A DNA stretch of 64,000 nucleotides from Spinellus fusiger (taxonomy: Eukaryota > Mucoromycota > Mucoromycetes > Mucorales > Phycomycetaceae). Of the stretch, positions 11,422 to 24,296 are shown in pieces; within the stretch, counting starts at the first letter, position 1; each line of letters begins with the position of its first letter. Made by a program: the position numbers and the translations under genes. The DNA is taken from contig JALLLS010000117.1 of NCBI GenBank assembly GCA_025094145.1, forward strand, positions 1-64,000, written 5' to 3'. The notes beneath the pieces were generated by a model. That model searched no databases. It was not told the DNA's origin and worked only from the letters and a program-made list of their open reading frames with translations.

Positions 11422-12372
11422 ATGAGCACTTTTGAAAAGGTACAACCCTCTTCTCTTCTTCCTTTTATCTTTTTCTTCATTTCCTCTCCTCTTTTGGTCT
11501 GTGTATGAGTGTCTGTGCCTATGAGTCTATTGGCTTGGGAAGAATAGTTCTTTTTTTTTTAAATTTAAATTTAAAAAAAAAAGTCACAAGTCACTACCAC
11601 TCGACCTGTATTATGGGGACTATGGGCCTCTTTACTGCAACTCTATCCAATTCAATCCAATCCAATTCAATTCATTTCTCTCTCTCTCTTTTTCATTGTA
11701 TGTTGGGTTGTGTGTGTCGTAGGTTGTTGTCATTGACGGCAAGGGTCATCTTCTCGGTCGTCTTGCTTCTATTGTTGCCAAGCAGGCCCTCAACGGACAA
11801 AAGGTTGTGATTGTCCGTTGTGAGGAATTGAACGTCTCTGGCGAGTTCTTCCGTAACAAGCGTAAGTAGTATGGAGAGATGGAGAAGAGGGGAGTCTTTT
11901 TGGCTGATGAACATGCATAGTCAAGTACCACGCCTACCTCAACAAGCGTTGTGTTGTAAACCCCCGTCGTGGTCCTTTCCACTTCCGTGCTCCCTCCCGC
12001 ATTCTCTACAAGGCCATCCGTGGTATGGTTCCCCACAAGACTGCCCGTGGTGCTGCTGCCCTTGACCGTATCAAGGTGTTTGAAGGTGTCCCTCCTCCCT
12101 ACGACCGCACCAAGCGTAGGGTCATCCCCGATGCTCTCCGTGTCCTCCGCCTGAAGCCTGGACGCAAGTTCACCACGCTTGGCCGTATCTCCCACGAAGT
12201 CGGATGGAAGTACCAGGATGTTGTGGCTAAGCTTGAGGAGAAGCGCAAGGCCAAGTCCTCTGCCTACTACGAGCGCAAGGCTGCTTTGATTGCTATCCAG
12301 AAAAAGGCTGTTGAGTCCAAGGCTGATGCTCTCAAGACTGTCAATGCCTCCATTGCTGCTCTTGGTTACTAA
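11422..12372 (+). CDS. RPL13A: 60S ribosomal protein uL13 (L13a/yeast L16)
   Basis: The gene has three exons: 11422-11439, 11723-11861 and 11921-12372, giving 202 aa (yeast L16 has 199). Exon 1 encodes only MSTFEK. Exon 2 continues [20 protein letters not shown] and [13 protein letters not shown]. Exon 3 has [32 protein letters not shown] and [17 protein letters not shown], and ends AALGY as in yeast. Introns are GT-AG (283 and 59 nt), with the second splitting a Leu codon (C|TC). The product sits on the solvent side of the large subunit. Intron 1 is pyrimidine-rich and carries a perfect 34-bp palindrome. Confidence 0.96.
11550..11583. repeat. Perfect 34-bp AT palindrome inside uL13 intron 1
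   Basis: The order is C, ten T, AAATTTAAATTT, ten A, G. Every base pairs with its mirror, so the transcript can fold into one uninterrupted A-U hairpin within the intron. Confidence 0.9.
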
Positions 12373-13751
12373 AAGTGTATAATTAAAGTGTATAAATGAA
12401 TATCCTATCGTATGAGGGACCTATTTGTGTTTCAAAATATAGATAGATGTATAGATACTCAATAGAATAGAGTGGCTGTGGAGAAAGAAGAGGATACTTA
12501 CTTGGAAGAATACAATAGCATTATGACATGGCTATCTATTCTAATTCAGTTCAATTCAGTTCAATTCAGTTCATTCTCTACATAAGGTATCTTTTTGTCA
12601 CTTGTATTTTATCATCAGCAGAAATGTGTCATGCTATGCAGGCTAGTAACAAGAGAATCCTCTAATCCATCGTCATTGCTGTCTCTGGGGAGGATGTTAT
12701 TAAGTATACTCCATGAAAGGAAAGAAAGGGGAGGAAGGGTAAAAAATAAAATAAAGTTCCTTTGTTCTCCGTCTATTTAGATTCCATCTTGGCTTTGTGG
12801 CAGTCTACATGGACATGCATGGACAGATACACTAAAGAAATGAAAAGAAAAGAAAGACCCATCTTATTATTCTCTTTCTATCTGATATGGGAAATAGGAG
12901 AAGAATGCCCATAGGGAATATACAAGATATCTTATTCTGGTAATGGAATAATAAGTAGGGTAAACTATAGCATTTAAGCTATTCTGTAGTTTGCTACCAA
13001 GGAATGGGAAATAGTCAAGTCATATGTTGCATAGAGTCCCATCTTTAGGATGAATGAAAAAAACAGACATTGGATACCTTTTTAAAATATATAAACATAT
13101 ATCTTTTGTTAGGACCAATGCCTTGATGCTCTAATGCTATGCTGTGCTAGTGCTATCAGTGCTATCAGTGTTATTATTCATGCGCTGATGAAGAGATATA
13201 AGGCAGTCTGAGTTGTGGGCATAGAGAAGTAGCATAGAATAACAAAGTGGTATCCATGTAGCCCACCTCCAATAAAGTTTAGGCAGAAGAGTGAGGTACA
13301 TCTTCCCTCAGTGTACTACCACTATTTTTTCCTATTTATCATTGCTAAAGAATCAATCGTCCAATTGTTCTTGTCCTGATCATAGAGTCCTTTGCTCTTT
13401 TTTCCTATAGCCAACATTCTACTGCAACTCAGGGAATGAATAAAGAAATAAACGAAACTCAGAGCAATAGTATGCGTCTGTCAGATGGTCATAAGAAAGA
13501 AAGAGTAATAGCCTAGGTATGTTATATCTGTAATACATTAAAGAGTTAGTTTTATGTTGATCATGGAATAGATTGATAGAGGACGGTGACAATGAAATCA
13601 TATTTCATATTTCCATCCTTTGTTTATGTATCTACAGGTAATAATGTGTATTTAACTATAGACAACTATAAACAGCAATTCAATCATTATTCACTATACG
13701 CTATGCCAACTCATGGTTGCATTTATGATTTTAATCTATAGATTCAACAAT

Positions 13752-13826
13752 AGTTTGTTAGTAGCTAGTTTGTTAGTAACTAGTTTGTTAGTAACTAGTC
13801 TATGAATGACTAGTCTATGAATGACT
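13752..13826. repeat. 15-bp repeats with AGT...ACT ends
   Basis: Five contiguous 15-mers occur: AGTTTGTTAGTAGCT once, AGTTTGTTAGTAACT twice, then AGTCTATGAATGACT twice. Each unit begins AGT and ends ACT or GCT, so unit junctions form ACTAGT. Confidence 0.9.
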
Positions 13827-16800
13827 AGTATTTTATCCTCTACAAACATACACTATGATCTATCATAAAGAACAACTGTTTTAGTATTCTATGATGGTGC
13901 GGGCTCCTTCATCACTACACAATGTCTTTATAGGTTACCAAGTATAAACACTATCTCCTACATCCCATATCAATGGAAATCCATGTGGGGAATACTCATC
14001 TATTATTACTTTATATCTTTGACAAGGTGATCCCTTTGAGCATCTCTGGATGAATGGGATATAGCATGATCAATAACAAGGGGAGGGGAGGGCAAGAGGT
14101 AATTTATTAGCCAAACATAGTAATCACACGGATCGACAATAGAGACACTACTGAATAAGCTACTACGCGTCGGTCATTGGATTCACTCGTCTCTCCTCTT
14201 CCTTCTACCCCCTCTCTCCTTCCTTAGTAAGGTCCATTTCTATTGTATCATCAGATACACTGAATGTTATAAGATGGTATCGCTTAAATCTGGCATATGC
14301 ATAAAAGGACTCTCCTTTGCCTATTTATTTGCTTTTAAAAAAAGAAAAAGAAAAAGAAAAAAAACTTGGTCTACTATCCATCACTATGACGGAACATCCT
14401 TCATGGTATGGTTTTTTTTCTTTTCTTTTCTGATAGAACATGCCATGGTACCTACGATTGGTTGTATTGTCATTGTCTAGTCATTTTAACCACTTGATTT
14501 ACAGAAGAAAACATTTCATATTTTATATATTTATATACACATATATTTATATAATGCTATAATGAACCCTGATGCTTTACATGGATATCACTTGAATAAG
14601 AAATTTATAATAGCATGTTGTTGATAATGGGACCCCCTGATAAAAGATGTTTCTTTTTTACTTTGTTTTATTTATTTATTTTTAGCATACCATGGTTAAG
14701 AATGGAAATGAATGACTCCATTGTTACTATGCAAAACAGAAAAAGAAAGAGAGAGAAATAGAGAGAGAATAGGTCAATGACTCTGATGATCTCATCATAG
14801 ATGCATTATGATGTCTTTTCTTATAATTTATTCTAATGGCCATCGTCATATTTTGTGGATGTAAACCAAGATGCATTTCAAACATTCGACAGTTAACACA
14901 GCTTCAACATAACATTTAAATTCATCTAGCAAAATAGAAAGAAGAGTGTAAAGAGTGCAAGTATGGAGGAGACATGAGTTGAAATGAATGTATATTGAAT
15001 GACTTGAGAAATAAACACAGAACAAAGAGGAAAACTGGCATTCCAGAGAAGAGAAGACAAGGGTATTCATCACGGAGAGTGGCTACACTCACAGCTCACA
15101 ACATTGGATGGGTGGTGTGCAGACTACAACTCTTGACTCGATACAATCATCAGTAGTAATTCAATCGATCTATTTCCTTTTCTAGTTCTTTTCCTTTTTC
15201 CTTTTTCCTTTTTTCTATACTACATGTGTACTCTAAACCTTGTTACATTTGTTACCCTGTCTTTCATGTTATTGTATTCAATGTGTATTTCTTATTTCTT
15301 TATTCAAAAATAGAACCTTTTTATCCTGGCCATACCCATATGAACATGAGCTTATCCAAGCGCATAAGTTCAACTCTATTTGATCACTCACACTAGTCCC
15401 TATCTCATTCTGGTACAGTATATCTCTCTCTCTAGATCTCTCTCTAGATCTCTCTCTCTTTTATACTGTCTCACTTTAAAAAAGTCAACATTGAACCTTT
15501 ATTTTAGTAGAGTCCAGATTACGTAAAATAATAAAATATCAATGAACAAAGATACTGATCACCACTCTATAATAGATGATAGATAACAGGCCATTGTTCC
15601 TTATATTCCACATCCCCCAAGCAACCCATAGTCTACTTTTTTATTTTATTGTCATTCTCTCGAGGATTCTGTCTTTTCGGGTGATTATCTATTTGTATTT
15701 TGGTTCTATTTATTTATTTTTATGAGACAAATGGCTGAATCGACAGACACAATCTGTCACATTGTGTAATACCAGTCTATTATAAAACTCCATTCACGGT
15801 ACACCATAGCAAGAATGACACTGGCTTGGTACCTATTCTACCCTGAAAGCTAGAGGATCTACGTAGCACACCTTGGGACCTTTGAACACCGGTAAGGTTA
15901 TTTCTTTTCTTGAACATGAAGACCGCCTTGATATAACATAAGAAATGAAGTGTGTGAAGCTGAGATGGGATATAGGTCCATAGAATAGAAGAAGAAAAGG
16001 TAATACATCAGGGGTGAGGAGGAGGAACCAAAAAATAAAAAATAAAAAAAAGTTCAGTGATTTTTATCGCAAGAGATGGCAACTGTTTTACCTACTGCTC
16101 ATCTTGGCCTTGGACGCCTTTATTGTTATGATTGTTATGATCATTAGAGTGAGGCTGACTCTATGCATCGACCCTGTGCTTTTAGGACAATCGTCAGTCA
16201 TGGATCAGTTCAATAGCCATGGCGTCTCTTATTATGCTTTGTTTTCTGTTATTTCTCTTCTCTCTCGTCAACAAAGATTTGAATGAGCATGATAGAAAAT
16301 AAAAGTTATCTGCTCTATGCATTTGCCTTTTAAGTGAATACACATTTCATCATATCATACTTTTTTTGTCTTGTGGTATAGATTTTTAGGAGAGCATGCA
16401 GGAGATACTACCTTTATAAAGAACCAGACTTTATTAATCGAAAAAAAAATACAAGGGGGTGAAGGGGTATTTTATTTGAGGAGTCAAGGTTGCAATATAG
16501 TACACATCAGGGTATCTAAACTACTCTTTTGATCCTGTATAATGTCAGATCTATAGAGAATTTACGCTTATTTCTACGTTTTGCCTTTTTCTTCATTTCC
16601 ACTGGAGAAAGTCTGGTAACACACTCATGTTTGAATGAACATACAATCTAGAGTCTAAAGGGACGCCAGTCACCATTTCAAATAAACACCCTAAATATGT
16701 TTTGATTCTAGTGTCATTTCAATGGTCTGGAGTCTATGTTGGAACATCCCATGGTGGAGGTAAATCCAGGAAATAAGTGTATTATTATTTACAAGGCATG

Positions 16801-18887
16801 ATGTTTTAATTCCACTTGATTCTTCCCTCTTTTCTATGTTGATCGATATAATAGATGTGGCAATCTACAGAGAGAGAAAGGGAAAAGGGAAACAGGTAGT
16901 GTGGAATAGGAATGCCAAGTTCAACATAGATAATCAATCGAATTGAAACAAATTAAAATCAATACGAATACAAATACAAAACCCAACATTCAATTCAGTG
17001 CCATTCAATTTGATTTAATTCAATACAATCCAGATACATAGAGATAGATTATAAAGTGTCTGTCTGTTCCAATATAACTGGTATTTTGGGTTCATTGTTC
17101 CTGACAATTTACACAACCTCACCCGTTCTGGATGGACACTAAGGTCCAAGGGTGGATTAAGACTAGAATACGCCAACTTGATTGTTTAAAACAGAACATT
17201 TTGTTCTAGTGAGAAAAATTCAAACGAGAAAAGGAGAAAAACATTTCCACTCTATGTATTATTTTCTTCTCTTAGTTATGATTTTACAATTTTCCTATCT
17301 TCCCTTCTTTTTTTTTAGTCACCTATGCAGGCTAGAATTTGTACTTGTCAACAATGGGTTTTTATTATTACTACTAGTACAATTATCCATTTTTCTTTTA
17401 CAGAAAAATAGCAGTGCAGTGACAAACGTATTAACAATAAATAAATACCTTTTTTTATTCACTTGCATGAAGTGAGGCTATTGATGATACAAGATAGATA
17501 CACTGCACCTACACTATGAACTCGGGTCATTTCTTTCTTTCTTTCTTTCTTTCATTGTTGTCCTGGTGGTGATTCCGGAGAATACTACTGTATTCCCAGA
17601 CCAGTCCTGAGAGTGTTTTTATTTCTTATGAATGGATTTTAGAGGTCCCTTTTATCATCAATGGAACTATCTTTTCTTCTTCTCTTTTTCAGTTGGAATA
17701 ATAATAATAATAAAAAGACAACTTGAAGACTTAATAGCATGACAGTAGAATGAAAATAGGTCAAGTCCTTGTACGCCTATAGGTATTCTTTTATAGATAG
17801 GTAGATAGATAGATAGATAGATAGATGGTTGCAGTGGTGATATAGAAATAGAAGGTCATCCACTAGAGTCAACTACTTTTTTACTCTAATTTTAGTTCTC
17901 TCATGTAAATGTAAATGTAAATGTAGGTGTGGCTGTTGTTACTTATGTGTCTGGGCTTTTAACTTGTTCTCATTTTTACATAAAGAGATATGTAGGTCGC
18001 TGTAGACCGTAAGTTACCATTTTGAACACCTACCTACAGATGAGGGGAAGAAAAGGAAGGGGGCAAAGAAAGTAGGAGTAGCTTTGATATGACTGAGATG
18101 GGATGGAAGTCAGATGAGTAAACTAGGTAAGTTTGATAGACTCTGAGTACTCACGACCAGCAGGTTTCTGTAAACACTTACCTAGAGATGACATAAAGTA
18201 TTCCCATTTCATATTCCAGCACTACAGACATCAGTAGTAAGAGCCATTAATAAAGGAGAAGATAGATTCTATTTATCTATATATATATAATTATAATTAT
18301 AAAGTTAATTGCATTCAAGAAGGGTTGTAAAAGTCAACGGAGATCCTAGCTATTGAATATGATCGTCAGGGTTTTCTTTGAACTGTCTTGTCTATATGCA
18401 TACGATGAGCCGAAATAGTTGATTTTGCTTCTGTTCTCATCTCTCTTTCTCCATGCGTTCTAGAACACTATAAAATTTATGATTTCAAAATATACTATTT
18501 AGCCTGAACCCTATCTTCCTACATTGTGTAGTGTTGCTGTTGTCCTTAAGCTTAAGCAATGTGCGGTCTAAATTGGTGAGTCAATGATTTCTGTGTTTAT
18601 GTTTTAATACAAAGAAAACAAGCGACAATAGAATATAAATAAAATGCACGCCATTCTATAGACAAAGAGATAAATATAAATATAAATATAAATATATAGA
18701 CATATAGATCTGTGTATGTGGTTCTGTGAATAGATGGGTCTATATATATGTAGATGCAATACAGACAGTGTATTTATCATATTTACTGTATATGAATGAA
18801 TGGATGAATGGGTACAGATAGGTAAGCGTGCAATGCAATGTATGTATACTTGTATTTATCTTTATTTTTATCCGTGTAGCTTATGTG

Positions 18888-18960
18888 TGTATGTGTATGT
18901 GTGTGTGTGTATGTGCGTGTGTATGTATGTGCGTGTGTATGTATGTGCGTGTGTATTTAT
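18888..18960. repeat. GT/GTATGTGC microsatellite
   Basis: A (TG)n core is followed by three copies of a GTGTGTATGTATGTGC-like unit. Confidence 0.8.
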
Positions 18961-20559
18961 TTTTCTTGCTCTATGATCGATAAAAAGACAATGGCAAGAA
19001 AATGAAAATATAAACTAGGGAGAAGGGGTATTTGAAATGATAGTCTTTATCTTAAGATATCTCTGTAGTCTATCTCTGACGCCAGACACTGAGTCAGTGT
19101 AGGCAAAGAAACAGGAGAATAAAAGCCAAGAAAAGGACACTTTTAGTCGAGAAACAAGCTAAAAAAAGAAAACTATACGAAGAAAAGGCGTAAAGTAAAC
19201 AAAATAGCTTGAAAAGTTCTAGCTGGAGGTCAATGGATAAGGCATGTGGGAACAGGCGATCGGCACCTAAACTTTACTCAAGGACTGTCCCTTATTGTTT
19301 TGGAAAGAAAGAGCATGGTGCTTGGAAAACAATTGTTTGAAACTATAAAGTCTTTTTATTTTTATTTTTATTGCCATAACTACTAAATGAATACTAAGAA
19401 AAAAAGAATGGGTGATTTCTTATAGAGTAAAAAGGTTAAAAATTGAGTTTTGGCTAATCCATTGGTAGATAATACGATTGTTTGCATGAGCAACTTGAAA
19501 CAAGAAAAGCGATCAAATAGCATGGAGGTATGAAAGAACATGTTTCTCCCAGCAGGTTAAAACTGTAGACTGCCAACTCTTTTGTTATTCAAGTTCAAGC
19601 AATGCAGTAGACAACAAGTGCACAGTCGAACTGCTTCTTAGTTAGTCACTGTGACATCTATCACCTAATTACTTATTTCCCAACGTAGATCATGTATTGA
19701 TTAAAATTAAAAATGAAGCCGATCTTTTGTGTTTATGTGTGTGCTTATATGTATATATTTTGTGTGCATGCATGTTTGTGCGTTGGATATTCAAACTCTA
19801 TAAACCTTCTATTAGATTACCCCACACATAAACCCAGTAATAATCTATTAGGCTTGTCAACTAACGAAATAGCCTAAATCTTACTATGCTCATCATCACT
19901 GTTCTATGGACTTGTATCATTCTATTTCTGCCATTCGCTCTTTATTCTACTTGGTCATCGTCAAGCACACCAACACACTATCATGAAAAGTAGAGCAGCC
20001 TTCTATTGCAAGAGGAAGAAGAAGAAAGGCTCCTTACACATGTCACAAAAGTGGCGTATGTCTATTCACCAATATCACAAAGATTACGATGCATTTACAG
20101 AGCATTTCTTTGAAATAAACCCTGTGAATGAGTAAAATAGAAAGACGGGTGTACTCTAATGACTCGTCCATAGAGGGGTCCGTCAGTCTTTGGTCATCAT
20201 GTGGTAAACACATTACTGAAAGAGGAGCTACTATTGCTATACAATAGGTATTTATGTCACGCTTGCTCGCTCACCATGTATCACAATGAGAGATCAGACC
20301 TTCCAAAAAAAAGAATCGAAAGGGGGGAGGATCATCGATTTATTCTGTCCATAGAAATAGGTAATGTAGAACAAAAGACTTTCTTATTCATTTGCCCCCG
20401 TGTTTATAGCACCCTTCTCCTGATTTACTTTTACAGACATAACTACACTTGTACATACCCATATAGACATATCCGCCTTTATATACATTTTTATTCACAC
20501 ACAGCGACATCTACAGAGAGGAAAATACATAAATATACACGTACATAGGCATACACATA

Positions 20560-20702
20560 ATCATACATACACATTTATACATCTATACATTTATCTATAC
20601 ATCTATATATACATCTATACATCTATATATACATACACAAATACACAAATACACAAATACATAAATACATAAATACATAAATACACATTTATACATATAG
20701 AA
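20560..20702. repeat. ATACATCTAT / AAATACAC microsatellite cluster
   Basis: Short imperfect units lie 290-430 bp upstream of the kinase start. Confidence 0.75.
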
Positions 20703-20989
20703 ACACCTCATTACACCTACATTTGCCCATACTCACATACACTGTCTCTCATTCTCTTGCTATCCAATGCTTTTGGCTCTCTCATCATTCCCTTTCTCCT
20801 CTTCTTTCTCCCCTTTCCCCCTGTCTTTTCTTGTTCATGTTTAATTGGTCTGCACTTTATTTTTACCACTGCCCTCTCCCCCCTCTCCCCCTTCTTACTC
20901 TCCCTTGGCCGTTTATGAACGCCGAATGCCTATAAATTAAGATCAATTTCTTGCTTTTGTTATCTTCATTCCCTTACTCTCTTACTTCA

Positions 20990-22301
20990 ATGGCTCCAGC
21001 ACAACCAACACTCTTACCCAAAGGCACCTTTATAGACAATTATGAGATTGTAGATACACTAGGCACAGGTGGCTATGGGCAAGTCTATCTTGGAAGACAC
21101 CTTAAAGACCCCAGCAAGCAAATTGCTATCAAGTCACTTCAGCACTCGATGATGGACGAACGTCAAAAATCATTTTTACGTACCGAAATTTCTCTTCATG
21201 CTCGCTTATCGGGACATGGTCATATTGTGAAACTTGACAGAATAGTTCGAGAGTGTGATTGGACTCATGTGATGCTCGAGTGTGGTCTCGAGGGGGATCT
21301 ATTTGAGGCCATTACAGAGCGCAACATGTATGCAGGCAACCATTCATTGATCCGAAAAGTCTTTCTACAACTGCTCGATGCTGTCAGCTACTGCCATGCT
21401 AAAGGTGTCTATCATAGAGACATTAAGCCCGAGAATATTCTTATTTTTGATGGTGGACGTACGATTAAACTGGCTGATTTTGGGTTAGCTACTACAGACA
21501 CAATCTCAAAAGACTATGGATGTGGAAGCACATTTTATTTCTCACCAGGTAAGACTCGGAATGAACCAAATATAGATAGATGGGTATATTCATAGAGGGC
21601 CAACAAGCAAGAAACCCGCTACTTTCTTTTATATATATATATTCTTTTTGTTATTGTTATGCATCTATTCTATTTATATTTGAAGTATCCTAATGTCTCC
21701 CGTGTCATCTTTAGAGTGCCAAGGTGAACTTGCTCGTGACTCAACCCGAGTGGGCTATGCCACTGCCTCCAACGATGTATGGGCACTGGGAGTTATTCTT
21801 ATCAACCTGGCAACAGGCAGAAATGCATGGCGTTTAGCTTCTTTGAAAGACGATTCGTTCCGTGCTTACCTCTCTGACCCCGACTTCCTTCTCAAGATCC
21901 TTCCTATTTCTCGGGAATTATCAAGAATATTAAAACGTATCTTGTGTGTTGACCCTATGCGACGCATTTGCTTAGACGAGTTAAGAGAGAGAATTGAGCG
22001 TTGTAAATTCTTCACTCGTACAGCTGAGGTGGATGCCTATGAAAAACAGCAAGACAAAGAAGCAACAATGCGCCGTATGCGCCTATTTGGAACCCTCCAG
22101 CCTAAGAAACACTCTCCTACCACTACCTTGCCTCCATCACCACCCTCTACTCCCTGTGCCTATCGGTCAAGATCACCTATAGATCCTTCTAAATCTTCCG
22201 TCTTCAGTCCTCCTTCAAGTCCACACACAGCAACAGCAGAGAATCGAACCTGCAGTGTTACTGACAAGCTTCTGACTGGACTGGCTACGCTTGTTGTGTA
22301 A
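20990..22301 (+). CDS. Ser/Thr protein kinase, Ran1/Sks1/Vhs1-like
   Basis: Two exons, 20990-21548 and 21715-22301, encode 381 aa; the 166-nt intron is GT-AG and splits the Glu of the APE-type motif. The catalytic domain begins near residue 15: GTGGYGQVYLGRH is the Gly loop, IAIKSL carries the ATP-binding Lys, HRDIKPENIL the catalytic loop, LADFGLA the DFG, and GCGSTFYFSPECQ the activation segment. NDVWALGVILINLATGRNAW and the following C-lobe are typical of the fungal Ran1/Pat1, Sks1 and Vhs1 group, which responds to nutrients and restrains meiosis in fission yeast. The C-terminal 80 residues are Ser/Pro/Thr-rich, likely disordered and phosphorylated. The first ATG of the frame after the pyrimidine-rich leader (CTTCAATGGCT) was chosen as start. 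Confidence 0.9.
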
Positions 22302-24296
22302 ATTGTCATGTACATAACCTTTATCCTCTATTTTTGAATTCATCCAGAGAGCCTTTATTTTCCTTCACAGAAAAGCAACATCGATACCAACACTACCAAC
22401 AATGAGAATGCCCAAAGCGAAAACAAAAACAAAAAGATGGAAAAGAACTTGTCGAGTTTTTCTCTTTTTTTTTCTCTTTTTTTTTCTCTTTCACTATGTC
22501 TCTCACTTTATCGTTATATACACATCTCTTCTTTTTCTTCTTCACTCGTGTTTTGATAAGGTTGATCTTTGTCGTATGTATACCAGTATTTTCTGTTCTT
22601 TATCCCACGAGTCTTTATTTCGAGCATGTCTTGACATTTGCTCTCATTTGCTCTGTTTTGTTTATACACTCTTATGCCCTCTTTTTCATGTATCTCTTCT
22701 ATTTTGTTTTGTTTTATAGTTTTCATATGATTATCCTCTCTCTCTCTTTCTTATCCATCATAAATGCCATTGTTTACCATAGTATATCACCACATTTTGG
22801 GTGACCATTCATTCTTTGTATCCTTGCTGTTTTTTATGCACAATTCAATGTGTTTGCTTTGCTTTGTCTCTCTTTATTTGCATATTTATTTTTTAAAATT
22901 GGTAGTGTCTACAGTTTCATTTTTGTTTGTCATTGCATAAATATCAATCTTACCCCAATCTTACATTCAAAATTAGTGTCCATAGAACTTGTGCTCCTCA
23001 TTTGCTTTAGGAAAATAAGCACAAGGATAGAGACAAGATGTGATAATATTAACAATAACAATAATGGGATAGTCTACGCTACATTTATCTTAGTATGTAG
23101 TTTGAGAAAGAAATAAAGAAGAAGAAAAGAGAAGAAAACACCTTACATATACCTACACCTCATGCCAATCTTTGTCTTATGGACGTGTGCAGTGACTTTA
23201 TGCAACATCTCATTTGACCACTTCTAATGTCTTGGCAATAAAGACAAGAGTTTATTCTAGATAAGATCCCACCTTTTATTTTTTGATTCCAAGGCAGTCC
23301 TTTGCGAGGGATGAGTAAGTAGACACAGTTCAACTATTATTATTAAATATAAGAATATAAATATAAATATAAATATATAAATATAAATATAAATATAAAT
23401 ATAAATATAAATATAAATATAAATATAAATATAAATATAAATATAACATTTCTTTATTTGTTCTAATGTATAAGCTACATATCAGTCAGAGGGATATCGA
23501 TTCATCATTCAAAACCATCCAAAACCAAGAAAGAACATTTTCATTGTATTTGCAACTAGAACTACCTGGTAGCATTGAATGATTCTTCATACCTAAAAGA
23601 AGAAGAGAATACATCCAGTTTATACTAGATATACTAGATATACTAGTCCTACCATGACTGCATTTACATCAATATACGGATATATATCTTTTTCTTCTTC
23701 TTTTATCAGCTGCCCTGGATCTCTTCTTGAACTACAGGTGGAAGGATGTACCTTTTAAGCATCAAGTGCCAAACATAGACCAAGGCTGATTTGTCTACCC
23801 TATAAGAAATGCCATGAAAAGAGAAGAATAAATAAGAACATCTCAACGACAGTAATAGAAATGAACAAATAATATCAATTAAGGTTCATGTTACCGAGAA
23901 AAAGAAAAAGAAAAAGAAAAAACAGCAGCAACAGTAATATTGAGAATATTTCTATAGGAAAATAAATAAATAGAAAGAAAACAAAAAGTGTCTGTTTTTT
24001 GCACATAGAGTATGATAAAAGATGAGGAATAAAATGTCCATTCATTCGGTGGGTCCCTTCTTCTTCTTCATGATGAACGTAAAAGGTCTTTTTATTTTAT
24101 TATTTCTATTCACTTTTTCTTCAATGACCCTCTCATGGACTCACCTGCCTACCAAAGGAGTACCCCTTTGCGTGGTGGTTAAATGAACACATAGACTAAA
24201 GACTATAAGACTATACACTTGGTGTCAAAGGAAGCTGACTCGAATCTTCATATAAAATACATTGACTGACGGACAAACTTATTCATAACAGGAAAG
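22302..24296. other. Intergenic, AT-rich with microsatellite
   Basis: Downstream of the kinase there are T-rich stretches and Phe/Leu-rich chance ORFs, but no supported gene. An AAATAT/ATAAAT array lies at 23345-23447. Confidence 0.45.
23345..23447. repeat. ATAAAT tandem array
   Basis: About seventeen 6-bp units in a row, with a few shortened ones near the left end. Confidence 0.9.

Larger units (their letters stand above)
12373..20989. other. 8.6-kb gene desert rich in simple repeats
   Basis: No conserved protein segment, splice-linked coding blocks or RNA gene were found on either strand. Open frames here are short, often poly-Phe/Leu/Ser-rich and lack support. Visible structures are a TTCAATTCAG array (~12540-12575), 15-bp AGT...ACT repeats (13752-13826), CT/AGATCT repeats (~15420-15460), a TAGA array (~17795-17825), AAATATAAAT (~18670-18695), GT/GTATGTGC (~18890-18960) and ATACATCTAT/AAATACAC arrays (~20560-20700). 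Confidence 0.5.
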
